From positions 186,001-250,000 of the forward strand of contig NZ_JAURYU010000045.1 of assembly GCF_030653755.1 (NCBI RefSeq): 64,000 nt of DNA, read 5' to 3'. Shown here piece after piece: positions 46,486 through 56,759 of the stretch; the first letter of the stretch is position 1, and every line of letters starts with the position of its first letter. The stretch comes from Methylotenera sp. GTDB lineage: Bacteria; Pseudomonadota; Gammaproteobacteria; Burkholderiales; Methylophilaceae. Under the pieces are notes generated by a model. The model saw nothing but the letters and a program-made list of their open reading frames with translations. It made no database searches and was not told the origin of the DNA. The position numbers and the translations under genes were made by a program.

Positions 46486-47262
46486 ATGACAGACAATCTA
46501 CCAAGCTTCCAACGCTACCAACTAGCATTTACATCACGGATACGCGACCCACGTAATCAGCCCATCCCTGCAGGCGTAGCACCTGAGCGCATGGCGGTGT
46601 ATGACGAAATTGTATTTAACAACCTATTTGAGTCTGTCTCTGCATGCTTCCCTGTTGCGCGTAAAACGGTAGGCAAACGCATTTGGCTGAAACTAGTGCA
46701 AGCTTTCTTAAAAGATTACGCCACTGACACCCCACTTTTTCGTAAAATCCCACAAGAGTTTTTAACTTTTTTACAGCAAACTAACCTAGCCTCACCTCAA
46801 CAACTACCTGTTTATTTAGTGGCACTATGTCATTACGAATGGATAGAACTCTATCTCAGCACTCTACCAAGCATGGCAGATAACGCCACTAACATAGCGC
46901 CAAATGGCGATCTAGCAAAACATAGCATTGTATTTACCAACACCATGCAACTGCTGGAATATGACTTTGCAGTGCATAAGATTTCCCCAAAACACAAGCC
47001 TAAGATTAAAGAACCTACTCAGCTGTTAGTGTATCGAAACCCCGAAGATGATATTAAGTTTATAGAACTCAACCAGATGTCCTTTAGATTACTGAAGCTA
47101 TGTCAGCAAGAGAGCATGCTAGCAGAGCAAGCGCTGATAATGCTGGCGGATGAGTTAAAACATCCCCAGCCTGAGCTAATCATACAATTTGGATTGAATA
47201 TTTTAGAAGATTTAAGAGGCCAAGGGGCTATTCTTGGCACCGCTCGTTCACATCTAACATAA
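46486..47262 (+). CDS. DUF2063 partner protein (BufC/HvfC-like)
   Basis: A 258-residue protein starting 13 bp after the MNIO gene. The N-terminal DUF2063 domain (LPSFQRYQLAFTSRIRD; AVYDEIVFNNLFESVSACFPVARK) is the helical part that in related systems presents the precursor to the MNIO enzyme. The C-terminal half is a mixed domain similar to RiPP recognition elements. The usual fourth gene (DoxX-type membrane protein) is missing here, since the next gene is on the opposite strand. Confidence 0.9.
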   Translation: MTDNLPSFQRYQLAFTSRIRDPRNQPIPAGVAPERMAVYDEIVFNNLFESVSACFPVARKTVGKRIWLKLVQAFLKDYATDTPLFRKIPQEFLTFLQQTNLASPQQLPVYLVALCHYEWIELYLSTLPSMADNATNIAPNGDLAKHSIVFTNTMQLLEYDFAVHKISPKHKPKIKEPTQLLVYRNPEDDIKFIELNQMSFRLLKLCQQESMLAEQALIMLADELKHPQPELIIQFGLNILEDLRGQGAILGTARSHLT

Positions 47263-47392
47263 CCACTATTAAAGATAGGTTCTTGGCGGTTTTGGATAAT
47301 AAGTAAAAGCGTAAATAGAGAAACCACATATTGCAATAAATTTACTAAAACCCTTACAAAGTCTAGGATACCCTATGGAACTTCGGTAAAAC

Positions 47393-48466
47393 TCAAAAGT
47401 GTAATATTGCGCTTGTAGTAGCAGTCAAACTATCAGCTGAAAATCCTTTGTGTTGTTGAAAGATCTTATCTTTACTGTGAAACTTTCTTATCTCCGCCCT
47501 TATCGCTAAATTATTTGATACGCTATAATCAAGATTGACAGAGTAACTGAACGTCCTAAAACCGTTTGGCGTGTCGGTATTAATAATCACTTGGTCTTTG
47601 TCCTGATAATATTCAGCTCTAGCAGAAAAACTCAACTTGTCTGAGTATGAGTATCTGGTAATGATAATCGGGCTAAGCCAGACGTTATAGCTTTTACTAT
47701 TTTTTTGGCTTTGCTCTGCGCCTACATCAAAGCCAGCCATCAAACTCCACTGATCATTTATTTTATATTGCCCATAAAAATTGTGGAAATAGCGCATTCT
47801 TCTATCAGCGTCTGATTTATCGTTGCCGATATAAGAGCTGCTGTTTAAAGTAATGTTTGAATTAGGTTTGTACGTGACTTGATGTCCAACAGACGGCGTT
47901 GTATTACCATCTGGTCTTTGAATTCGCTGCCAGCCGTTCAAAAGGAGGCCGCTGATATACAATTTCCCATCATCTGATGCATAGGAGAGCTTAATGCCAG
48001 TTTCGAAATAAGGCGAGTTATCAGCCAACATGCTTCTAGTCACCGTCCAATTGTCTAATCCTATCGCACTTTCAAACCCTATATGAGAGGGCATCACCCC
48101 TGCATCAAGCCATAAATTGTCGCTGAGCTTAAATCCAACATTGGCCTCCAATATCTTTTGCAAATCTCTAGGCTCCGATGCGTAATTAGCACGCATATAA
48201 GATCCAGAGCCGACAGAAAAGTTGGCCCGCATTCGTTCATCGATGAAATTAGCTTTGATAAGTGCTAGATTAATACTCGGTTTATTTGTGACATTATGGC
48301 TATATGTATAGCTAGGTCTGACACTATTTGATGGTTCGTTAAAGTCGTGCAAATAATAGGTTTCTAGATATCCAATAAAGCTAAGCTTTTCTTGATGTAC
48401 CTCCGCTGCAAACACTTGATGCTCACAAAGCAATAACAACACACTTACACAAACTCTAATTTTCAT
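47393..48466 (-). CDS. Outer membrane beta-barrel porin (porin-2-like)
   Basis: A 357-residue exported beta-barrel. The signal peptide is at residues 1-20 (ending FAAEV). Many alternating amphipathic strands follow, and the chain ends in Phe (TTSAILHF), the BamA recognition signature. The start of the mature part (KLSFIGYLETYYLHDFNEPSN) is typical of the OmpL-like porin-2 group. It is monocistronic and convergent with the MNIO cluster. Transported solute unknown; a link to the peptide system is possible but unsupported. Confidence 0.85.
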   Translation of the reverse strand: MKIRVCVSVLLLLCEHQVFAAEVHQEKLSFIGYLETYYLHDFNEPSNSVRPSYTYSHNVTNKPSINLALIKANFIDERMRANFSVGSGSYMRANYASEPRDLQKILEANVGFKLSDNLWLDAGVMPSHIGFESAIGLDNWTVTRSMLADNSPYFETGIKLSYASDDGKLYISGLLLNGWQRIQRPDGNTTPSVGHQVTYKPNSNITLNSSSYIGNDKSDADRRMRYFHNFYGQYKINDQWSLMAGFDVGAEQSQKNSKSYNVWLSPIIITRYSYSDKLSFSARAEYYQDKDQVIINTDTPNGFRTFSYSVNLDYSVSNNLAIRAEIRKFHSKDKIFQQHKGFSADSLTATTSAILHF

Positions 48467-48944
48467 AATACATCCTTGTCTGTAATTTAGAGTTAAATGC
48501 TTATAGGCCTTGTTACTTTAGTTATTATGGATAAACACGAGATTTCGAAGTTAATTCAATTTCTTAGAGCGCTTGCAAGACTCAAGGTACACAAGAACAA
48601 GACTGCTTTTGATTTTGGTTTAAACAAGCGGGTTGCCATCGACTTTCATCAAATAGTTTATAGAAAATTGCGGAAGGCATAAACTCAGCCTCCTGCCTAA
48701 ACAAAATAATCGAATAAACTAAATGGACAGGCTCTATCCTATATTTTTGAGCTAAGCGGCTTTAATTTGCACTTTGAGCACCTGCTAATATACAGATAAT
48801 TTAACCTAGGCAACAAACATTGGTCTACTTAGATATTGATCTATGTAACTTAGCCTATTTGATTGACTAAATTCACCTTAAAATGCAAATTAGGTAGAGT
48901 GCTACTGCATGCCCCTACTGATTTGAATTAGGAGCAAATCTTAT
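48467..48944. other. 478-bp region without a supported gene
   Basis: The gap between the porin start and the DUF1289 stop is AT-rich. A 61-codon plus-strand ORF at 48497-48682 has no ribosome site and no recognisable family, so I do not call it. No strong inverted repeat or promoter pair is visible. The right part (48683-48944) shows nothing. Confidence 0.5.
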
Positions 48945-49142
48945 TTAGTCATCAAAACTAACCGTCTCACTTAGACGCGCGTCCAACACTGACAGCAAAC
49001 TCTTTTGTTCGGTTGGTGCCATGTTCCACCAACCTTTAATTTCTTCTATCGTGCGGTAACATCCATGGCAGAACCCTGTTGCTTCATCCATGCTACATAC
49101 ACCAATACAAGGGGATTGAATTTCTTCTGTATTTTCTGACAT
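48945..49142 (-). CDS. DUF1289 small Cys protein
   Basis: A 65-residue protein with CIGVC and CHGC, four Cys that probably bind zinc or a cluster, and the WWN segment (GWWNMAPTEQK) typical of DUF1289. ATG 49142, with AGGG six bases upstream, is chosen over an upstream in-frame start within secA. It begins 14 bp after the secA stop and is likely co-transcribed. Function unknown. Confidence 0.85.
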   Translation of the reverse strand: MSENTEEIQSPCIGVCSMDEATGFCHGCYRTIEEIKGWWNMAPTEQKSLLSVLDARLSETVSFDD

Positions 49143-49156
49143 TTCTAACCCTACTA

Positions 49157-51883
49157 TTAACTTAATATGCCGTGGCACTGTTTGTATTTCTTGCCAGATC
49201 CGCATGGGCATGGATCATTACGACCTACTTTAACGCCATCACGTACCATCGGTTGTTGTGGGTCTGCTGCAAACTCATCTGAAACAACTTCACTCGCTAG
49301 CGCTTCATCATAATCTGCATGCTGATACTGTACATTTTCAACTTCTACTGGTTTCTCAACGGCTTCAACATCAGCTTCAGTCTTAACCTGTACTAACATC
49401 GTCACTTTAGTAACTTCTGATTTAATGGTATTTAACAAGCCTTCAAACAGTTCAAATGCCTCACGTTTGTATTCTTGCTTAGGGTTCTTTTGCGCATAAG
49501 AGCGTAAATGAATGCCTTGGCGCAGATGATCTAACGCGGCTAAATGCTCACGCCAGTGGTTATCCAAGCTTTGCAACATCACTGAGCGTTCAAATTGACG
49601 CAATATATCTGGGCTAGCAAGGTCTTCTTTTGCTTGATAAGCTTCATTGGCTGCGGCAAAAATACGCTCACGCAATGTTTCTTCGTGTAAGTCTGGGTTT
49701 TCTTCCAGCATTTTTTGCAATGCAATCTCTAAACCAAGCTCAGATTTCAGCTCACGCTCCAACGCTGGCACATCCCATAACTCTTCAACGCTATCTGGTG
49801 GAATATGTGTTGCGATCATCACTGCAATCACGTCTTCACGCATTGCTTTGATCGTATCGCCTACATCAACGGCTTCAAGTAACTCATTACGTTGCTCATA
49901 AATCACTTTACGCTGGTCGTTAGATACATCATCAAACTCTAATAATTGTTTACGAATATCAAAGTTACGGCCTTCAACTTTACGCTGTGCATTCTCAATC
50001 GCGCGCGTTACCCATGGATGCTCAATCGCCTCACCGTCTGGCATATTGAGCTTACCCATAATCGCTGAAACACGGTCTGAGGCAAAAATTCTTAACAACT
50101 GATCTTCTAAAGATAAATAGAAACGGCTAGAGCCTGCATCACCTTGACGACCTGAACGACCACGTAGCTGATTATCTACACGGCGTGATTCATGACGCTC
50201 TGTACCCACAATGTGCAAACCACCAGCAGCCAACACCGCATCATGCACTACTTGCCAAGCGGCTTTAATTTCAGCCACTTTGCTCGTTTTTTGTGCGTCG
50301 GTTAATGTTTCATCTGCATGGATTGCTGAAATTTCAGGCTCAGGGTTACCACCCAATACAATGTCAGTACCACGGCCTGCCATGTTAGTTGCAATCGTAA
50401 TCACACCAGGACGACCCGCTTGCACAATAATATGCGCTTCACGCTCATGCTGTTTCGCGTTCAATACCTGATGTTCCAGTTTTGCCTCAGTCAATAAGTT
50501 AGAAATCAACTCTGAGTTTTCAATCGAAGTCGTACCCACCAACACTGGCTGTCCACGACTTTGGCAATCTTTAATATCTAAAATAACTGCCTCGTATTTT
50601 TCACGAGATGTCCTATACACTTTATCCATTGCATCTTTACGTTGCATCGGACGATGTGTTGGAATCACAACAGTTTCTAGACCGTAAATTTGGTTAAACT
50701 CATAAGCTTCTGTATCGGCAGTACCTGTCATACCAGACAGTTTGTTGTACATACGGAAGTAATTTTGGAAAGTAATGGAAGCTAAGGTTTGATTTTCTTT
50801 TTGAATCTCAACGCCTTCTTTAGCTTCAACCGCTTGATGCAAACCATCAGACCAACGACGACCAGACATCATACGACCAGTGAACTCATCCACAATGATG
50901 ATTTCACCATCACGCACCACATAGTGCTGGTCACGATGATAAAGGTTACGCGCACGTAGTGAAGCGTATAAATGATGCACTAATGTGATGTTAGAAGCTT
51001 CGTACAAACTTGAGCCTTCTGCCAATAAACCTGCTTCAGCCAATATCGCCTCAGCGTGCTCATGGCCTTGCTCCGACATCACCACATTCTGTGCTTTTTC
51101 ATCTACCCAGAAGTCGCCTTCACCCTCTTCTTCTGTTTGTGGAATCAGTTTGGCAGCAACATCGTTGATTTGCTTATACAAGGCAACACTGTCATCCGCT
51201 TGGCCTGAAATAATCAACGGCGTACGCGCTTCATCGATCAAAATTGAATCGACCTCATCAATCAGTGCATAATTTAAGCCACGTTGTACGCGCTCTTCAC
51301 GGCTATACACCATATTGTCGCGCAGGTAGTCAAAACCAAACTCATTATTAGTACCGTATGTAATGTCTGCCGCGTAAGCATCACGTTTTGCATCGTGTGG
51401 CATTTGCGATAAGTTAATACCAATTGATAAGCCTAAAAAGTTATATAGCTTACCCATCCACTCCGCATCGCGTTTTGCGAGGTAATCGTTCACGGTAATG
51501 ACATGTACGCCTTTACCTGTGATGGCGTTTAGGTAAGTAGGTAATGTCGCTACCAAGGTTTTACCCTCACCAGTACGCATCTCGGAAATTTTGCCGGCAT
51601 TCAGCACCATACCGCCGATGAGCTGCACATCAAAGTGGCGCATACCCAAAGCACGTTGCCCACCTTCGCGAACCACAGCAAACGCTTCAGGAAGCAGCTT
51701 TTCTAGAGACTCACCATTGGTATAACGTTGCTTAAACTCTTCTGTTTTCGCGCGTAGTTCATCATCACTTAGTGCCTGCATCGCCGGCTCTAATGCATTA
51801 ATTTGCTCTACTTTCTGTGCATATTGCTTAACAAGCCTATCGTTACGGCTACCGAATAATTTTTTGAACAACGTAGATATCAT
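49157..51883 (-). CDS. secA: Preprotein translocase ATPase SecA
   Basis: A 908-residue motor that drives proteins through SecYEG. Walker A is [11 protein letters not shown] (about residues 102-112), and Walker B with the DEVD-like box is [17 protein letters not shown]. Motif [10 protein letters not shown] is also present. The C-terminal zinc-binding tail has [13 protein letters not shown], which contacts SecB and lipids. Length is normal. An M23 peptidase gene lies upstream on the same strand. Confidence 0.98.
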   Translation of the reverse strand: MISTLFKKLFGSRNDRLVKQYAQKVEQINALEPAMQALSDDELRAKTEEFKQRYTNGESLEKLLPEAFAVVREGGQRALGMRHFDVQLIGGMVLNAGKISEMRTGEGKTLVATLPTYLNAITGKGVHVITVNDYLAKRDAEWMGKLYNFLGLSIGINLSQMPHDAKRDAYAADITYGTNNEFGFDYLRDNMVYSREERVQRGLNYALIDEVDSILIDEARTPLIISGQADDSVALYKQINDVAAKLIPQTEEEGEGDFWVDEKAQNVVMSEQGHEHAEAILAEAGLLAEGSSLYEASNITLVHHLYASLRARNLYHRDQHYVVRDGEIIIVDEFTGRMMSGRRWSDGLHQAVEAKEGVEIQKENQTLASITFQNYFRMYNKLSGMTGTADTEAYEFNQIYGLETVVIPTHRPMQRKDAMDKVYRTSREKYEAVILDIKDCQSRGQPVLVGTTSIENSELISNLLTEAKLEHQVLNAKQHEREAHIIVQAGRPGVITIATNMAGRGTDIVLGGNPEPEISAIHADETLTDAQKTSKVAEIKAAWQVVHDAVLAAGGLHIVGTERHESRRVDNQLRGRSGRQGDAGSSRFYLSLEDQLLRIFASDRVSAIMGKLNMPDGEAIEHPWVTRAIENAQRKVEGRNFDIRKQLLEFDDVSNDQRKVIYEQRNELLEAVDVGDTIKAMREDVIAVMIATHIPPDSVEELWDVPALERELKSELGLEIALQKMLEENPDLHEETLRERIFAAANEAYQAKEDLASPDILRQFERSVMLQSLDNHWREHLAALDHLRQGIHLRSYAQKNPKQEYKREAFELFEGLLNTIKSEVTKVTMLVQVKTEADVEAVEKPVEVENVQYQHADYDEALASEVVSDEFAADPQQPMVRDGVKVGRNDPCPCGSGKKYKQCHGILS

Positions 51884-52048
51884 GAAATGAAGGACTTTCC
51901 GCTAGAGGATAAACAACTTTAATTGAGTAAATAATTGAAATTAAGAGTGTGATTGTAAACTTGAAATGGCTGTGAGGTAATAAATCATAAAGAATTTAAT
52001 GGAGTTTATTTTTATTATTTCAAGGACTAAATTACTTAAGGTTAATCA

Positions 52049-53017
52049 TTAACGTGACGCACTCAGATATTTTCTTGGGTCCAAAGGGTTACCATTTAAT
52101 CTAATTTCATAATGCAAATGTGGCCCTGTCGACCGCCCCGTACTACCAACTTCTGCAATCTTTTGCCCTTTTGCCACGCGCTGACCTGCGCTAACAAGCA
52201 GTTTAGAAGCATGTGCATAACGTGTTTCTAAACCAGATCCGTGATCAATCTTAACGATTTTACCATAATCAGGGGTCTGACCTGCCACTGAAACAATACC
52301 ACTGGCCGCCGCATAAATCGCTGCCCCTGTGGACGCAGTGAAGTCTAATCCTTCATGAAATGCTCTATAGCCATTAAACGGGTCTAAACGCCAACCAAAG
52401 CTTGATGAGTTAAACGCGGCATCAACAGGGCTGCTATTTGGTAGCGTGTTTTTTAATACGCTTTGGTGTAGCAATTTTGCTTCAATATCATTTAAGTATT
52501 CTGTATTGAACTCAACCTTTGCCATTAACTCGGCAATCTTATTTTGCAGCTCAGTTTCAGACAGCGGGGCACTATGCACTAGTGGCCCTCCTTGATTTGC
52601 ACCGACCCCTACATTAATGATAGGCTCAGCGAGTGCTGGCACTGAACTTGATGTTGACGTGTAATTTGGCTTAGGCAACGTAGGTGAATCTGGCCTGTTA
52701 TTGCTAATGTTCTTTTTATCGCCAGCAAGCTTAGCTAAACGCTCACTTTGTGCATCTAGCCGCATCATACGTGCTTGCATTTCACCTAATTGCACAGCGT
52801 AGGCATCAAGATGTTTTTGTGGGTTATTAAAAGAAAAACGCAAATGATGTGGGATCAATGACTTAACACCCTGTTGTGCAGTTGGCTCCTGTGGCACAAT
52901 GAACATAAGCACAGTGAGTACTGGCAACATCACCAGTGCAAACACAATCATACCGACTTGCAGTAATGAGAGCGTTCTGGCTTTTGCCATATTATTTGAG
53001 ACCAAGATGATATTCAT
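52049..53017 (-). CDS. M23-family murein endopeptidase-like protein
   Basis: A 322-residue inner-membrane or exported protein. ATG 53017 is chosen for its AGGGG site, though an upstream in-frame start at 53041 exists. A membrane helix (VGMIVFALVMLPVLTVLMFI) is near residue 25, a coiled-coil follows, and the C-terminal LytM/M23 domain spans about residues 205-315. The zinc ligands are His and Asp in FHEGLDF and the His pair in HLHYEI, so it may be active. It lies upstream of secA, an arrangement common in betaproteobacteria. Confidence 0.88.
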   Translation of the reverse strand: MNIILVSNNMAKARTLSLLQVGMIVFALVMLPVLTVLMFIVPQEPTAQQGVKSLIPHHLRFSFNNPQKHLDAYAVQLGEMQARMMRLDAQSERLAKLAGDKKNISNNRPDSPTLPKPNYTSTSSSVPALAEPIINVGVGANQGGPLVHSAPLSETELQNKIAELMAKVEFNTEYLNDIEAKLLHQSVLKNTLPNSSPVDAAFNSSSFGWRLDPFNGYRAFHEGLDFTASTGAAIYAAASGIVSVAGQTPDYGKIVKIDHGSGLETRYAHASKLLVSAGQRVAKGQKIAEVGSTGRSTGPHLHYEIRLNGNPLDPRKYLSASR

Positions 53018-53085
53018 GCTACCCCTAACCCCTGCCAGCACCTTACAATGGCACTATAGAAAAATATAGTACGCAAAGATTTACT

Positions 53086-53502
53086 ATGCAAAGATTTAAT
53101 ACATTACTTAAGCAACCCGAGTTAAATGAGCTCAATAAACGAACGCTGGAAACTCAGGCTGCACAAAAACTTTGGGCGGAAATCGCACCTGACAACATGG
53201 CGCAATATAGCCATATCAGCAGCATCAAGAACAATCAATTCACCGTATATGCAAACAACAACGCGGTTGCTGCAAAAATTAAACTTTTAATCCCTAGCTT
53301 ATTGATTAGGCTAGAAAAGCAAGGCTACGAAGTTACTGCAATTCGAGTAAAAGTGCAAGCAAAATCTAGCCCACTTCCTGTACCTAAATCCACAAAATCA
53401 CTCAGCCCAGAGGCTGTTAATCAGCTACAAAAACTAGAGGCAAAATTATCTGGTACAACGCTGGGCGACTCATTAGCAAAACTACTTAAAAACGCAAAGT
53501 GA
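53086..53502 (+). CDS. DUF721 (DciA-like) protein
   Basis: A 138-residue protein with a DUF721 domain (ETQAAQKLWAEIAPDNMAQYSHI, in part; VYANNNAVAAKIKLLIPSLL). DciA, the loader of replicative helicase DnaB in many bacteria, has this domain, but short members vary and that role is only inferred. It is divergent from the M23/secA pair. A direct repeat of GCAAAGATTTA straddles its start. Confidence 0.75.
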   Translation: MQRFNTLLKQPELNELNKRTLETQAAQKLWAEIAPDNMAQYSHISSIKNNQFTVYANNNAVAAKIKLLIPSLLIRLEKQGYEVTAIRVKVQAKSSPLPVPKSTKSLSPEAVNQLQKLEAKLSGTTLGDSLAKLLKNAK

Positions 53503-53719
53503 GTGACTCACTCACCTTAAGAGTGAAGTTATAGGCTAGCGCTATTGTTCGCCTAACTTAATAATGCAATAATAAAGCTAGGTTACAATTTATTTACAAA
53601 TTTCAAGGAGTATTAAACCTCAACTTAAGCTTTACCTGCAACAAACGTTTAGCACTTGGTTTCGTTTTCACACTAGTTTTATTTTGCAGTTTTAATAAAA
53701 ATTTAGATAGGGAGAAGTC

Positions 53720-55747
53720 ATGTCAGTCGAACTAATGATTGCCATAGGCGCCGCGATATTGGCGGTACTGTATGGTGCAGTAATGAGTAAGTGGATTTCA
53801 GGTTTACCCGCAGGCAATGCACGTATGCAAGAAATTGCGAGTGCAATTCAACAAGGCGCAGCAGCTTATCTCGCCCGTCAGTACAAAACCATCACTATCG
53901 TTGGCGTTATCCTAGCCATTTTAATTGGCATTTTCCTAAACATTCCTACGTCGATTGGCTTCGTTTTAGGTGCCGTGCTATCGGGCGCATGCGGCTTTAT
54001 TGGCATGAACGTTTCTGTGAAGGCAAACGTACGCACTGCCCAAGCCGCAACAAAAGGCATTGCACCAGCACTTGATGTGGCATTTAAAGGCGGTGCGATT
54101 ACAGGCATGCTAGTGGTAGGCTTAGGCTTGTTAGGTGTGACAGGCTTTTATGCCTATTTGGGTGGTGAAGCTGCAACAGACTTAGATCCGTTAATTGGCC
54201 TTGCATTTGGCTCATCTCTTATTTCTATATTTGCGCGTTTAGGTGGTGGTATTTTTACCAAGGGTGCAGATGTAGGCGCTGACCTAGTAGGTAAAGTTGA
54301 GGCAGGCATCCCAGAAGATGACCCACGCAACCCAGCCGTGATTGCGGACAATGTAGGCGATAACGTAGGTGACTGTGCTGGTATGGCAGCAGACTTATTT
54401 GAAACCTACGCAGTCACGATTATCGCGACGATGGTATTAGGTAGCTTATTGATTACAACCGATGGTGCAAACGGTGTGCTTTATCCACTCATGCTAGGCG
54501 CGGTTTCTATTGTTGCTTCTATCATTGGCTGTTTTTTTGTAAAAGCATCCCCTGGCATGAAAAACGTAATGCCCGCCTTATACAAAGGGCTTGCGGTGGC
54601 AGGTTTGTTATCTTTAGGCGCATTTTACTTTGTAACAACCACAATGTTCCCAAACGGGTTAACTGCTGGCGACTTGGTTATTTCTGCTAACCAGCTATTT
54701 GGCGCATGTGCAGTAGGTTTGGTATTAACTGCCGCTTTGGTTTGGATTACAGAATACTACACAGGCACAGATTACGCACCTGTAAGGCACGTGGCACAGG
54801 CTTCTACCACTGGACACGCAACCAACATCATTGCTGGTATTGGTATTTCAATGAAATCAACCGCTTGGCCAGTACTCTCAGTGTGCCTTGCTATTTGGTC
54901 CGCTTATTACTTGGGAGGCCTATACGGTATTGCAATCGCGGCAACCTCAATGTTAAGTATGGCAGGCATTGTGGTAGCTTTAGATGCTTATGGCCCAATT
55001 ACTGACAACGCAGGTGGCATTGCTGAAATGGCAGAGCTACCTAGCAGTGTGCGGGATGTTACCGACCCACTTGATGCGGTTGGCAACACCACAAAAGCTG
55101 TCACTAAAGGCTATGCGATAGGTTCAGCTGGCTTAGCCGCACTAGTGTTGTTTGCTGACTACACACACAAACTTGAAGGCGCTGGTATTGATGTTAAGTT
55201 TGATTTAAGTGACCCAATGGTGATTATTGGTTTATTTATTGGCGGCTTAATTCCATTCCTATTTGCCGCGATGGCAATGGAGGCTGTTGGCCGTGCAGCT
55301 GGCGCTGTGGTTGAAGAAGTACGCCGTCAGTTCCGCGACATTAAAGGCATCATGGAAGGCACGGCCAAACCTGAGTATGGCAAAGCGGTTGATATGCTGA
55401 CTACTGCAGCCATTAAAGAAATGATGATTCCATCACTATTACCAGTGGCTGTACCAGTTGCCGTTGGCCTCATATTAGGCCCAGTAGCACTTGGCGGCTT
55501 ATTGATGGGGACGATTGTGACTGGCCTATTTGTTGCAATCTCCATGTGTACTGGTGGTGGCGCTTGGGACAATGCTAAAAAGTACATTGAAGATGGCAAC
55601 CACGGTGGCAAGGGCTCTGATGCTCACAAGGCCGCAGTAACTGGCGATACAGTTGGCGACCCATACAAAGATACAGCTGGGCCAGCGGTTAATCCATTAA
55701 TTAAGATTATCAATATCGTGGCTTTATTGATAGTGCCATTACTATAA
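53720..55747 (+). CDS. hppA: Proton-translocating pyrophosphatase, K+-independent type
   Basis: A 675-residue membrane pump with about 16 helices that uses pyrophosphate hydrolysis to move protons. [13 protein letters not shown] and [19 protein letters not shown] carry the pyrophosphate and magnesium ligands. The GNTTKA motif (Lys near residue 459), instead of GNTTAA, marks the K+-independent class. [10 protein letters not shown] and [13 protein letters not shown] close the active site. GGGAG-type ribosome site (GGGAGAAGTC) upstream. It could conserve energy from biosynthetic pyrophosphate. Confidence 0.97.
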   Translation: MSVELMIAIGAAILAVLYGAVMSKWISGLPAGNARMQEIASAIQQGAAAYLARQYKTITIVGVILAILIGIFLNIPTSIGFVLGAVLSGACGFIGMNVSVKANVRTAQAATKGIAPALDVAFKGGAITGMLVVGLGLLGVTGFYAYLGGEAATDLDPLIGLAFGSSLISIFARLGGGIFTKGADVGADLVGKVEAGIPEDDPRNPAVIADNVGDNVGDCAGMAADLFETYAVTIIATMVLGSLLITTDGANGVLYPLMLGAVSIVASIIGCFFVKASPGMKNVMPALYKGLAVAGLLSLGAFYFVTTTMFPNGLTAGDLVISANQLFGACAVGLVLTAALVWITEYYTGTDYAPVRHVAQASTTGHATNIIAGIGISMKSTAWPVLSVCLAIWSAYYLGGLYGIAIAATSMLSMAGIVVALDAYGPITDNAGGIAEMAELPSSVRDVTDPLDAVGNTTKAVTKGYAIGSAGLAALVLFADYTHKLEGAGIDVKFDLSDPMVIIGLFIGGLIPFLFAAMAMEAVGRAAGAVVEEVRRQFRDIKGIMEGTAKPEYGKAVDMLTTAAIKEMMIPSLLPVAVPVAVGLILGPVALGGLLMGTIVTGLFVAISMCTGGGAWDNAKKYIEDGNHGGKGSDAHKAAVTGDTVGDPYKDTAGPAVNPLIKIINIVALLIVPLL

Positions 55748-55766
55748 GCACCTACTCACCCATATC

Positions 55767-55789
55767 AGGCGGCTTCGGTCGCCTTTTTT
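55767..55789 (+). terminator. Rho-independent terminator of hppA
   Basis: A GGCGGC / GTCGCC stem with a UUCG-type tetraloop and six T after it, 20 bp beyond the hppA stop. Confidence 0.88.
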
Positions 55790-55897
55790 ATCTATCGAAT
55801 GGCCTCAAATGCGATATTTCAAAATTTGTATTTATGTAAAATGTTGAGTGAATACCCCTATCTCCCAGTTGTAAAACAGGGGTATCCTAATTTTCTA

Positions 55898-56134
55898 TCA
55901 GCTATTTGATATGCTAATCTCGACTAATTTAATCACAGCTGGTCTGATCAACTGAATGAAGATAAACGCTGAAGGCATTGCCAACTCATATGCTTTTATA
56001 ACACGGTACAAGTAATTTCCGTTAAAACCTGTATTTAGCCCAACAATAACTAAGCACATCAGAATTGCCATGATTGCAGACATGTAAAACGCAAATGTGA
56101 TAGTCGCATATCTTTTTGGTAGTTTGAATTTCAT
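55898..56134 (-). CDS. DUF2798 small membrane protein
   Basis: A 78-residue protein with two hydrophobic helices (TITFAFYMSAIMAILMCLVI; AYELAMPSAFIFIQLI), as in DUF2798. ATG 56134 with GGAG upstream is chosen over the longer in-frame start. It lies 49 bp after the DUF2938 gene on the same strand, so the two form an operon under the MerR-type promoter. Function unknown. Confidence 0.8.
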   Translation of the reverse strand: MKFKLPKRYATITFAFYMSAIMAILMCLVIVGLNTGFNGNYLYRVIKAYELAMPSAFIFIQLIRPAVIKLVEISISNS

Positions 56135-56183
56135 AATTACTCCTTTTAATAAAATATTTTTGATATCGCTTTTTGCTTGCAAG

Positions 56184-56681
56184 TTAAAAATTTAGCTTAG
56201 CCAGTAACAACCCAGACAAGTAAAGACATCCGCCAAAAACCGTATGGTTTAATGCACTTTTTAAGCTGTTTTTAATAGGGTGTGCAGTATTAAGGAATGA
56301 AAATCCAGCACCCATTGCTGGTTGCATAATGAGTAATGGAAAAACCACAGTTGCAATCCCTATTAATATTGCTGAGATGACATCAGGACTCTTTAACCAA
56401 GACTCTCCATTAATCATTATTAAGAGAAATGCTATGAATATACCAATCAGATAGTGCGCAACAATGCCAACATAAAGCTCGAATTTCACTTTGGGAGCTT
56501 CTTTAATAGCCGTATGTGTAAATTTTAGACTCTTAAAGTTTGCAACCCATCTGCCAAGAAAATTGAAGTTTAATGCTGGTAACCCCAGACTCTTTTGCAG
56601 CAGAATCCACACATCGAAAATAACAGTCGCTGCAATACCTAATAGAACTCCACTTATCAAAACATCAATTGTTCCGCTCAT
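56184..56681 (-). CDS. DUF2938 membrane protein
   Basis: A 165-residue integral membrane protein with four or five helices, beginning VLISGVLLGIAATVIFDVW. A cytoplasmic or periplasmic loop with GRWVANF is typical of DUF2938. GGAGG lies before the ATG. It is divergent from a MerR regulator, and its promoter has the 19-bp spacer that MerR proteins twist to activate. An inducible stress or transport role is likely, with substrate unknown. Confidence 0.82.
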   Translation of the reverse strand: MSGTIDVLISGVLLGIAATVIFDVWILLQKSLGLPALNFNFLGRWVANFKSLKFTHTAIKEAPKVKFELYVGIVAHYLIGIFIAFLLIMINGESWLKSPDVISAILIGIATVVFPLLIMQPAMGAGFSFLNTAHPIKNSLKSALNHTVFGGCLYLSGLLLAKLNF

Positions 56682-56721
56682 TTACGCCTCCTTTTTATTG
56701 ACTGAAACTACAATATGTAGC

Positions 56722-56752
56722 ACTATACAAGTTCAAGTTAACTTGAGGTCAA
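56722..56752 (-). promoter_or_regulatory. MerR-type promoter and operator
   Basis: On the minus strand TTGACC (56752-56747) and TATAGT (56727-56722) are separated by 19 bp, too long for normal sigma70 use but the norm for MerR-activated promoters. The spacer holds a perfect 14-bp palindrome, TCAAGTTAACTTGA (56733-56746). It drives the DUF2938-DUF2798 pair, with predicted start near 56715. Confidence 0.8.
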
Positions 56753-56759
56753 GCGCTAA

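Noticed and set aside
48497-48682. 61-codon plus-strand ORF between porin and DUF1289 genes
   Set aside because: No Shine-Dalgarno site and no recognisable family; an internal ATG at 48527 is also possible. Not enough to call a gene.
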